From contig PLXU01000079.1 in assembly GCA_003151555.1 (NCBI GenBank), forward strand, positions 9,056 to 19,274: a stretch of 10,219 nucleotides of DNA, given 5' to 3'. The notes beneath the pieces were generated by a model. It saw only the letters and a list, made by a program, of their open reading frames with translations, did no database searches and was not told the origin of the DNA. Source of the stretch: Acidimicrobiaceae bacterium. GTDB lineage: Bacteria; Actinomycetota; Acidimicrobiia; Acidimicrobiales; RAAP-2. The translations under genes were made by a program, and so were the position numbers. This document shows, in pieces, positions 1 to 5,857 of the stretch (position 1 is its first letter; every line of letters starts with the position of its first letter).

Positions 1-1301
1 TCGCCCTTGCCCACGACGTCGTAGTACCAGCGCCACACCTCTGGTTCAATCGGCTCGCCCACGGTGGTCATGTGCTTGAAGTGATAGTTGTACTTCGCCG
101 GCTCATCCGGGCCGACTTTGCGCAAGGTGCGGATCGTCGTGGGCGCGGTGTGAAACTGAGTCACACCGAGACGCTCGGCGATCCTCCAACATCGCCCGGC
201 GTCAGGATACGTGGGCACGCCCTCGTACATGACCGTCGTCGTGCCGAGGGCCAACGGCCCGTACACAATGTAGGAGTGACCGGTGATCCATCCGATGTCG
301 GCGGCGCACCAGTACGTGTCCTCGGGGTGGATGTCCTGGTAGTACTTTGACGTACCGGCCACGTAGGCGAGGTAACCGCCCGTGCTGTGCTGACAGCCCT
401 TGGGCTTGCCCGTCGTGCCACTCGAGTACATGATGAATAGTGGCGCCTCGGCCGGCATTGATACGGGATCAACCAACTTCCTCTTGTAATCCGGCATGAT
501 CTCGTCAACGAAGAAGTCCCGTCCGGGGACCATCGGGCTCTCCGAAGCGTACTCGCCGGGATTCCTTCGAAATACCAGCACCTTCTCGACCACGACGCCC
601 TCTTCGAGGGCCCTCGCCACTGCTTCATCCGCTTTGACCTTGTGATCTTGCAGCTGTCCATTGCGGTAGTAGCCGTCGATGGTGACGAGAATCTTGCTCT
701 TCGAGTCGGCGATGCGACCTCCGCACGCGGGACCAGAGAACCCCCCAAATACTTGAGAGTGAATAACGCCGAGACGAGCGCACGCGAGCATCGCCACGGG
801 TAAATCGGGCACCATGGGCATGTGGAACGTCGCCACGTCACCGCTCTTAAGACCGCAGAAACCCTGAAGCAGCGCGGCGAACTCGTTGACGCGCACGTAG
901 AGCTCCTGGTACGTAATGACCTCGGTATCGGCGTCCTCGGGTTCGGGAACGAAAATAATCGCCGCTTTATTGCGATCGGTCGCTAGGTGACGATCAACGC
1001 AGTTGTACGAGGCGTTGAGACGACCGCCCACAAACCACTTCCAAAATGGCGCCTTGCTGGTATCGAGTGTCGTGTGCCAATAGGTATCCCACGACAGGAG
1101 GTCGGCGTACTCCTTAAAGCATTCGGGAAAGTTACTCTCACTGAAGCGATCACGAATGCTCGGGTCCGAGACATTGGCTTGCCCAATGAATTTCGCCGAA
1201 GGAAAGAAATAATCCTCCTCACGCCAGTGCACCGCAATTTGAGATTCTGTGGCCCGCCCCGACTCGACCGCTTCAGTTCCCCCGTCACTTTTTTTTGGCA
1301 T
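1..1301 (-). CDS. acsA: Acetyl-CoA synthetase (AMP-forming), C-terminus cut off by window edge
   Basis: This enzyme activates acetate with ATP through acetyl-AMP to acetyl-CoA in the cytoplasm. The frame is open from the ATG at 1301 to the window edge, giving 433 residues of an expected 640-660. The product begins MPKKSDGGTEAVESG. Visible signatures are the adenylation P-loop YSSGTTGKPKG, the block WITGHSYIVYGPLALGTTTVMYEG, which is near-diagnostic of Acs, and VGEPIEPEVWRWYY close to the edge. The residue after the Trp of the acetate pocket is Ile where the Salmonella enzyme has Val310. The second pocket Trp (Trp414 there) and the C-terminal domain with the acetylatable lysine lie outside the window. 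GGGGAG at 1305-1310 is a ribosome site but stands only 3 nt from the ATG; an AGAGAG lies just above it. The gene follows the acetate permease on the same strand, which supports acetate rather than a longer acyl group as substrate. The call as an Acs family member is firm. Confidence 0.95.
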   Translation of the reverse strand, partial: MPKKSDGGTEAVESGRATESQIAVHWREEDYFFPSAKFIGQANVSDPSIRDRFSESNFPECFKEYADLLSWDTYWHTTLDTSKAPFWKWFVGGRLNASYNCVDRHLATDRNKAAIIFVPEPEDADTEVITYQELYVRVNEFAALLQGFCGLKSGDVATFHMPMVPDLPVAMLACARLGVIHSQVFGGFSGPACGGRIADSKSKILVTIDGYYRNGQLQDHKVKADEAVARALEEGVVVEKVLVFRRNPGEYASESPMVPGRDFFVDEIMPDYKRKLVDPVSMPAEAPLFIMYSSGTTGKPKGCQHSTGGYLAYVAGTSKYYQDIHPEDTYWCAADIGWITGHSYIVYGPLALGTTTVMYEGVPTYPDAGRCWRIAERLGVTQFHTAPTTIRTLRKVGPDEPAKYNYHFKHMTTVGEPIEPEVWRWYYDVVGKG

Positions 1302-1583
1302 ACGCTCCCCGCTCTCTAAGGCAAAATGCCTGGTCTCTCAATCCTTTACCATTACGCCCAAACCTCAACGCGGCTTGGCCAACTCATTTGAAGCACAATC
1401 ACGAATTCTGCTCTTACGTTGTTCTATCACGAGCAGATTATTTTGACCATTCGAGGGAGATAGGTCGAAAGACCGACTACCCAGGAAACTCGTACTTTCT
1501 TCGCAACCGCCAACAGCGTCCGGCCAAATCGGCTGGACGCTGTTGGAAGCCGCGTCGGTGTTGTACCACCGGCACAGAGTGCG
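1302..1583. other. Gap between satP and acs: acs leader and satP 3' region
   Basis: This 282-bp gap holds no convincing gene. Reading on the minus strand it contains the large hairpin at 1510-1546 just after satP, then a small GGTC-TTTC-GACC hairpin (1462-1473), then an A/T-richer stretch around 1390-1445, and finally a perfect 5-bp inverted repeat AGGCA-AAA-TGCCT (1319-1331) about 18 nt above the acs start. The gap is long enough for acs to have its own promoter, but I could not find a good -35/-10 pair. Two ATCACGA half-sites (about 1398 and 1425) resemble single arms of a CRP-family site without a matching second arm. Confidence 0.5.
1510..1546 (-). terminator. Strong hairpin after satP, probable terminator without U-tract
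   Basis: Arms ccaacagcgtcc (1510-1521) and ggacgctgttgg (1535-1546) are perfect 12-bp complements. Inside them lies one G/T position, then a further 3-bp GCC/GGC stem, leaving a 5-nt loop. The structure starts 37 nt after the satP stop codon in the direction of satP transcription. No run of T follows on either strand, so it is not a classical intrinsic terminator. It could be a U-less actinobacterial-type terminator, an mRNA 3'-end stabiliser that gives satP a different level from acs, or a dispersed repeat unit. No second copy is visible in the window. Confidence 0.55.
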
Positions 1584-2168
1584 TTAGTTCATACTCGGAG
1601 CAACCGGCCTGTTAAGCGGGCCAACTGGCAACACAACCTTGCCGTGGGTCTCGTTGATGACACCGGCCGCTGACGCGTACCAGGCCAGTAGAGCCGTCAC
1701 AATTCCTAGGTAACCGCCAAGCTTGACCATGCCGGTATTACCCGTTCCCCAGTTGCCAATGGTGAGGGCAACGAAGGTCAGGGTCAGAAACACGAAGACA
1801 CTCAAGACCGCCATGTTGACCCTCATGGCCGCAATTGTCATGTACGCGGTGAAGATCGCCCACGCCAGCAGGAAAATCCCCACCGTGTTCGTGCTCGGCG
1901 GTATGGCCGGAATCTTTAGCAAGATGTAAAAGCCAATCCAGAATGCGCCGTATGAGGTGAACGCGAGCGCACCAAAGGTGTTCTTGCGCACGAACTCCCA
2001 CATACCGGCAGCGAACTGCGCGGTGCCACCATAAATCAGTGCCAGCGCGAGAGCCGCTGAAGCGCCACCCTTGTCCCACCAGCCCGCGTTCGCGGAGCTG
2101 AGACAGAAGGTGGTCATAGCAAATGCGGCCAAACCTAACGGCGCCGGATCTGCAACTCTATGTTCCAT
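1584..2168 (-). CDS. satP: Acetate/succinate permease, GPR1/FUN34/YaaH (SatP) family
   Basis: This is an inner-membrane proton-coupled acetate (and succinate) uptake protein of 194 residues; E. coli SatP has 188. Family signatures are DPAPLGL at residues 7-13 (usually NPAPLGL, so Asn is replaced by Asp here), IYGGTAQFAAGMWEF (45-59), NTFGALAFTSYGAFW (63-77) and the tail GVINETHGKVVLPVG (169-183), which lines up with the E. coli tail. Six hydrophobic segments are visible, roughly 11-30, 37-57, 65-84, 96-114, 119-139 and 150-170. The ATG at 2168 is preferred over an in-frame ATG at 2183 because GGGGGG sits 7 nt before it and the protein then begins right before the family motif; the upstream ATG has no ribosome site. 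The acetyl-CoA synthetase lies downstream on the same strand, giving an uptake-plus-activation pair. A CRP-like operator lies upstream. The substrate is inferred from family and neighbour. Confidence 0.92.
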   Translation of the reverse strand: MEHRVADPAPLGLAAFAMTTFCLSSANAGWWDKGGASAALALALIYGGTAQFAAGMWEFVRKNTFGALAFTSYGAFWIGFYILLKIPAIPPSTNTVGIFLLAWAIFTAYMTIAAMRVNMAVLSVFVFLTLTFVALTIGNWGTGNTGMVKLGGYLGIVTALLAWYASAAGVINETHGKVVLPVGPLNRPVAPSMN

Positions 2169-2175
2169 TAATAAA

Positions 2176-2181
2176 CCCCCC
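2176..2181 (-). promoter_or_regulatory. Ribosome binding site that decides the satP start
   Basis: GGGGGG on the minus strand lies 7 nt before the ATG at 2168 and overlaps the alternative ATG at 2183, which itself is preceded by no purine-rich motif. This argues for the 194-residue product. Confidence 0.6.
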
Positions 2182-2214
2182 ATATGAATTCACTACGAGC
2201 CACCGGGTTGATGA

Positions 2215-2286
2215 CCTATAAACGATTAAACACCAACTCGAACCCTCAAGGAAGCCCTTAGAGACTATTTTGTGAAGGAATTCACG
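2215..2286 (-). promoter_or_regulatory. Putative satP promoter with CRP/GlxR-like operator
   Basis: At 2271-2286 the sequence TGTGAAGGAATTCACG matches the CRP-family consensus TGTGA-N6-TCACA at nine of the ten conserved positions; the last A is G. Its centre (2278.5) is 110 nt upstream of the satP ATG. Downstream on the minus strand are two candidate -10 boxes, TTTAAT (2230-2225) and TTATAG (2221-2216). These would place transcription starts about 60 or 70 nt from the operator centre, the range used by class I CRP-activated promoters. Both have poor -35 elements, as is common for activator-dependent promoters. The operator match is directly visible; the choice of -10 and the sign of regulation are inference. 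Confidence 0.55.
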
Positions 2287-2298
2287 TTCGCGGGCGAA

Positions 2299-2312
2299 TT
2301 ACCCAGGGGTAA
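2299..2312. repeat. 14-bp perfect palindrome TTACCC-AG-GGGTAA
   Basis: Two 6-bp arms are separated by 2 bp, between the end of trpA and the CRP-like site of satP. The 2-bp spacer is too short for a comfortable RNA loop, so a dimeric DNA-binding protein site is more likely than a hairpin. GGGGT (2306-2310) could instead pair with ACCCC (2326-2330). The rest of the 2313-2396 stretch shows only a weak CCC/GGG stem followed by a T5 run on the minus strand (about 2339-2359), a poor candidate for the trp operon terminator. Confidence 0.35.
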
Positions 2313-2396
2313 CCGGGACCGCACGACCCCGTAGCGTCAAAAAGTGCCCTGGTCGGGAGAAATACCTAGCGGCGAGTCGCGACGTTGGAAGGGTGA

Positions 2397-3164
2397 TTAA
2401 TCGAGCGCGTGGCGAAATGACGCGACGAAAGTCTCGACCTGCGAGGCGTCGGCGCCGTCGAGAATGAGCCGCACCAGAGCCGAACCGACGATCACACCGT
2501 CGCTGATCTCGCCCGCCTCCTCCGCGAGCTGCGGCGTCGAAATGCCGATGCCGACGTAGGTGGGGGTGTCACACACCGCGCGTACGGATCCGACCACCCG
2601 TTCGGCGTCGCCGATATCGGCCGCCTGGCCGGTGACCGCCATGCGCGCCGAGGCGTACACAAAACCCTCACTGGCCGCGGCCACCTTCGCGACACGCTCG
2701 CTCGACGTGGACGGCGCGACCAGGAAGATGGTGGCCACGTCACTTTGGTCGCACACCCGCTTCCACTCCTCGGCTTCTTCGAGGGAAAGGTCGGGCACGA
2801 TGGCCCCGCCGATGCCGCTCGCGTGCAACTTGCCCGCCGACCGCTCGAGGCCGTAGTGGTGAAATATGTTGAAGTACGTCATGGCGACCAGCGGCACTGA
2901 GGCACTGAGTGACGCCAGATCGGCGCAGAGCGAATCAATGGTGGTGCCCAACCGCAGCGAGCGGAGCGCGGCCTCCTGGATCACCACGCCGTCGATCATC
3001 GGATCAGAAAAGGGAATGCCGATCTCCACCGCGTCAGCACCGCCGTGCACGGCCGCCTCCACGTGGCGCACCCAGTCGGGCGTCAGACCGGCCACGAAGT
3101 ACGGCACCAGCGCCTTGCGTCCGGACTCTCTGAGTTGTCGTAACTCGGCTTCCAGGCTCTTCAC
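2397..3164 (-). CDS. trpA: Tryptophan synthase alpha subunit
   Basis: This subunit cleaves indole-3-glycerol phosphate to indole and glyceraldehyde 3-phosphate and channels indole to TrpB in the alpha2-beta2 complex. The product is 255 residues, slightly shorter than the usual 260-270. The motif VEIGIPFSDPMIDG holds the catalytic acids: Glu47 and Asp58, matching Glu49 and Asp60 of the Salmonella enzyme. The phosphate-binding segment near the C-terminus is VGSALV. Two conserved stretches are unusual: DGVVIQ where DGPxIQ is common, and YASARMAVTGQ in place of the usual SxxGVTG loop. Both keep the overall pattern. The start is GTG at 3164, overlapping the trpB stop in GTGA (4 nt), so translational coupling is likely. 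No strong ribosome site precedes it. It is the last gene of trpCFBA. Confidence 0.96.
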   Translation of the reverse strand: MKSLEAELRQLRESGRKALVPYFVAGLTPDWVRHVEAAVHGGADAVEIGIPFSDPMIDGVVIQEAALRSLRLGTTIDSLCADLASLSASVPLVAMTYFNIFHHYGLERSAGKLHASGIGGAIVPDLSLEEAEEWKRVCDQSDVATIFLVAPSTSSERVAKVAAASEGFVYASARMAVTGQAADIGDAERVVGSVRAVCDTPTYVGIGISTPQLAEEAGEISDGVIVGSALVRLILDGADASQVETFVASFRHALD

Positions 3165-4345
3165 GACTTGTCGTCCAATATCGCGCGAACCTGGGCGACG
3201 TCCTTGTCGCCGCGACCCGACAGGTTGAGCAGCACCGTCGAACCCGCGCCGATTGACTTGCCGGCCTCTTGGGCGATCCAGGCGACCGCGTGCGCGGTCT
3301 CCAGCGCGGGAATGATGCCCTCCAATTCACTCAGCAACTGCAGGGCGCCGATAACGTCCTCGTCGCCAATGGCGTAGTACTCCGCGCGACCGCTCTCGGC
3401 CAGGTAGGCGTGTTCGGGGCCAATGCCGGGATAGTCGAGGCCGGCCGAAATCGAGAAGGCCTCTTCAATCTGACCGAACTCGTCCTGCATGAGCAGCGAC
3501 CTCATGCCGTGCAACACCCCCGGCGAACCCTTGCCGACCGCCGAGCCACCGGCCGCCTCGATGCCCACCAGACGCGCGGGGGTGTTGGCGAAGCCGGCAA
3601 AGACGCCCGCCGCGTTCGACCCCCCGCCCACGCACGCGACCACCAAGTCCGGGGTGCCCACCCCCAATTCATCGAGCTGGCGAGCGGCCTCGTGGCCAAT
3701 GATGCTCTGCAACTCTCGCACCATCCAGGGAAAGGGGTGCGGCCCCATCACCGAGCCCAGGCAGTAGTGCGTGTTCTCGACGCAGGTAACCCATTCGCGC
3801 ATGGCCTCGTTGACCGCGTCCTTGAGCGTGCGGCTCCCCGACAGGACGGGCACCACCGTGGCCCCCAGGAGTTGCATGCGAAAGACGTTGAGCTCCTGGC
3901 GCACCGTGTCCAGCTCGCCCATAAAGACCGTGCACTCGAGTCCAAGCCGAGCGGCAGCCGTCGCGGTCGCCACCCCGTGCTGGCCGGCACCCGTTTCGGC
4001 GATCACGCGGCTCTTGCCCATGCGCTTGGCGAGCAGGGTCTGGCCAATGACGTTGTTGATCTTGTGCGAGCCCGTGTGGGCCAAGTCCTCGCGTTTGGCG
4101 TAGACGCGCAGTCCGAGGTGCGAGGAAAGACGATCGAGCGGCGTCACCGGTGTCGGACGGCCGGCGAATTGGTGCAGCACCCGCTGGTACTCCTCGACGA
4201 ACTCCGCGTCGCTCCACGCGTCGCGAAAAGCGAACTCGACCTCAAGGCAGGCCGCGATCAGGGCCTCGGGCACGAAGCGTCCACCGAAGCTGCCGAAGTG
4301 GCCGCGCTCGTCGGGTGAGGACATGAATACCGCACCGTCAGCCAC
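3161..4345 (-). CDS. trpB: Tryptophan synthase beta subunit
   Basis: This PLP enzyme condenses indole with L-serine to give L-tryptophan. The product is 394 residues, normal for TrpB1. The PLP lysine is in GSHKINN (Lys95) and the catalytic glutamate in AETGAGQHGVATA (Glu117). The PLP phosphate loop GGGSNA is at 240-245, the GLDYPGIGPEHA loop at 302-313 and SGRGDKD at 376-382. I chose GTG at 4345 because GAGGGG stands 6 nt before it and it overlaps the trpF stop in GTGGCTGA (8 nt). ATG at 4324 would give 387 residues but lacks a good ribosome site. The frame stays open further upstream to 4462, but that part lies inside trpF in another frame and has no TrpB similarity. The trpA partner follows with a 4-nt overlap. 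Confidence 0.97.
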   Translation of the reverse strand: MADGAVFMSSPDERGHFGSFGGRFVPEALIAACLEVEFAFRDAWSDAEFVEEYQRVLHQFAGRPTPVTPLDRLSSHLGLRVYAKREDLAHTGSHKINNVIGQTLLAKRMGKSRVIAETGAGQHGVATATAAARLGLECTVFMGELDTVRQELNVFRMQLLGATVVPVLSGSRTLKDAVNEAMREWVTCVENTHYCLGSVMGPHPFPWMVRELQSIIGHEAARQLDELGVGTPDLVVACVGGGSNAAGVFAGFANTPARLVGIEAAGGSAVGKGSPGVLHGMRSLLMQDEFGQIEEAFSISAGLDYPGIGPEHAYLAESGRAEYYAIGDEDVIGALQLLSELEGIIPALETAHAVAWIAQEAGKSIGAGSTVLLNLSGRGDKDVAQVRAILDDKS

Positions 4346-4985
4346 GGGACGCCCCTCGCTCGAAGAACGCGCGCGCGTTCGACACAAAGTCTCGCACGCG
4401 CGACGGGTCTTTTTGTCCCGGTGCCGATTCCACGCCCGAGGACACGTCAACGCCCCAGGCACCAGTCGCTTCCAGCGCCGAAGTCACGTTGAGTGGCGTC
4501 AGGCCGCCGGCCGCGATGACGTGACGCGCAAACCCACGCACGGTGAGGTCGGGCCACGCGTGCGGCTGGCCGCTGCCCGGAGCCGGTCCGTCGAGCAACA
4601 CCGCATCGACGTCACGTTCGTCAAAGTCGGAAAACTCGTCGTCGTCCACCGAGAGCGCCTTGATTATCCCCACCCCTCGCCGTCGCAGCGCGTCCACGAG
4701 TTCGCCGTCCAGGTCACCGTGGATCTGGGCCACGTCAACGCCGGTCTCGTCGACGGCGCGCACGACGAAGTCGGTGGCGTGATGGCGAAACACGCCCACG
4801 CGCACGATCGACCCCTGCACGGCCCGCGAGATGAGCGCCGCCTGCTCGAGCGACAACTGGCGCGTGGACTCAGCGAAGATGAGCCCAATCGCGTCGGCGC
4901 CCGATTCAGCGACCATTCGCGCATCGTCGAGCGACGTGATACCGCAAATCTTGACGAAGGTGCGACCGCACGTGAAGTCAGTCAC
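4338..4985 (-). CDS. trpF: Phosphoribosylanthranilate isomerase
   Basis: This enzyme converts N-(5'-phosphoribosyl)anthranilate to CdRP, the step between TrpD and TrpC. The (beta/alpha)8 protein has 215 residues, a normal length. The N-terminal motif FVKICGIT carries the general base Cys14. The acid is Asp132 in AVLLDGPAPGSGQP. HVIAAGGL (about 182-189) and GVDVSSGVES (about 204-213) form the phosphate-binding end. The start is GTG at 4985, inside the trpC end (GTGACTGA, 8-nt overlap), with AGAGG 5 nt upstream; this puts the beta-1 strand about ten residues from the start. A 30-residue upstream extension in the same frame is just trpC read in another frame. A free-standing trpF is worth noting in a putative actinobacterium, because many of them lack it and use the dual-function PriA. 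Confidence 0.95.
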   Translation of the reverse strand: MTDFTCGRTFVKICGITSLDDARMVAESGADAIGLIFAESTRQLSLEQAALISRAVQGSIVRVGVFRHHATDFVVRAVDETGVDVAQIHGDLDGELVDALRRRGVGIIKALSVDDDEFSDFDERDVDAVLLDGPAPGSGQPHAWPDLTVRGFARHVIAAGGLTPLNVTSALEATGAWGVDVSSGVESAPGQKDPSRVRDFVSNARAFFERGASRG

Positions 4986-5775
4986 GACGACCTCTGGCCA
5001 CCCCGGCAAAGGACCGCACGGCCAGCGCGGGCTCGGGCGAACGCACGAAGCACTCGCCCACCAGGACCGCGTCAAAGCCGGAACGCGCCGCGCGCTCCAC
5101 GTCGTCGCGCGACGAAAGGCCCGACTCGCAGACGGTCACAACGGCGCCGGGTAGCGAGTTGATGACGTCGGCCGCCCGATCGGGGCTGACCTCGAAGGAG
5201 CGCAGGTCACGTTGATTGACCCCAATCAACGCCGCACCGAGACTCACCGCCCGACCCGCTTCGTCGCGGTCGTGCACCTCAACGAGCGCGTCCAGTCCGC
5301 ACTGGCGGGCGACCGAGAAGAAGAGTCCGAGCTCCTCGTCACTGAGCGCGGCCACGATCAGGAGCACACAGCTGGCCCCCATGGCCGCCGCGTCGAGCAC
5401 GTCATTGGCGCTGACGGTGAAGTCCTTGCGCAGCAACGGCAGCCGCGTCGCCGCTCGCACGTGCGCGAAATCGTCAGCGGAGCCGGCGAAGTGGGGACCA
5501 TCGGTCAGCACCGAAATTGCGCTCGCTCCCCCCGCTTCGTAGTCACGGGCCAGTTGGGCCGCGTCGAGGTGCTCGTTGAGCCAGCCCTTGGACGGAGAGC
5601 GCCGTTTCACCTCGGCGATGACTTTCACGTGGGGCGAGCTGGCCTCCTTCAGCGCGTCGAGCATCGACGGACCCTCGTAGCGCACGTTTTCGAGACGGTC
5701 CTGCCACACGCGCTCGTCACGCCGGGCCCGCTCGCGGTGATGCTCCACGATGTCGTCCAAGTAGGTCGGCGTCAT
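4978..5775 (-). CDS. trpC: Indole-3-glycerol phosphate synthase
   Basis: This enzyme decarboxylates and ring-closes CdRP to indole-3-glycerol phosphate. It has 265 residues, close to the family norm of 250-270, and is not fused to TrpF. Catalytic residues are all present: Glu55 and Lys57 in IAEVKRRSPSKG, Lys117 in LLRKDFTVS, Glu166 in ALVEVHD, Asn187 in GVNQRDL, and Glu217-Ser218 in CESGLSS. The start at ATG 5775 gives MTPTYLDDIVEHHRERARRD, which fits the usual amphipathic first helix of actinobacterial TrpC. The ribosome site is weak. The same frame remains open upstream to 6306, but that 177-residue extension is antisense to trpD and shows no domain. It is the first gene of trpCFBA, divergent from trpD. 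Confidence 0.96.
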   Translation of the reverse strand: MTPTYLDDIVEHHRERARRDERVWQDRLENVRYEGPSMLDALKEASSPHVKVIAEVKRRSPSKGWLNEHLDAAQLARDYEAGGASAISVLTDGPHFAGSADDFAHVRAATRLPLLRKDFTVSANDVLDAAAMGASCVLLIVAALSDEELGLFFSVARQCGLDALVEVHDRDEAGRAVSLGAALIGVNQRDLRSFEVSPDRAADVINSLPGAVVTVCESGLSSRDDVERAARSGFDAVLVGECFVRSPEPALAVRSFAGVARGRRD

Positions 5776-5857
5776 CTTCAAATGGTAGTGGTGATGCCCA
5801 AATATGAGGTTCGCGACTATCTTGTCGCTATGCCACTTGCGCGCCGGCGAAGAACTC
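5776..5857. promoter_or_regulatory. Divergent trpC/trpD control region
   Basis: This short region separates the trpC start (minus) from the probable trpD start (plus), so it must carry the promoters of both unless trpD is read from farther upstream. A 5-bp inverted repeat, gcgac-tatctt-gtcgc (5813-5828), sits in its middle and could be an operator. On the minus strand a weak pair GCGACA and CATATTT is the best trpC promoter guess. No leader peptide rich in Trp codons, attenuator hairpin pair or T-box is visible, so control by classic attenuation looks unlikely here. Confidence 0.4.

Noticed and set aside
161..841. A 226-codon minus-strand frame inside acs
   Set aside because: It is a shifted frame of acs. 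The correct acs frame reads without a stop from 1301 to the edge, so there is no frameshift or pseudogene here.
1462..1473. GGTC-GAAA-GACC mini-hairpin as a possible riboswitch part in the acs leader
   Set aside because: A 4-bp stem with a GAAA loop on the plus strand alone is not enough; no conserved riboswitch core could be recognised around it.
3269..4318. A 349-codon open frame on the plus strand opposite trpB
   Set aside because: Low-complexity, Arg/His/Gly-rich composition without a recognisable fold, lying opposite a fully conserved trpB.
4323..5162. A 279-codon open frame on the plus strand opposite trpF and the end of trpC
   Set aside because: Arg-rich shadow of conserved genes, with no domain or ribosome site supporting it.
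5776..5857. Search for a trp leader peptide, attenuator or T-box before trpC
   Set aside because: No short ORF with tandem TGG codons and no alternative hairpin pair followed by a T-run is visible on the minus strand.
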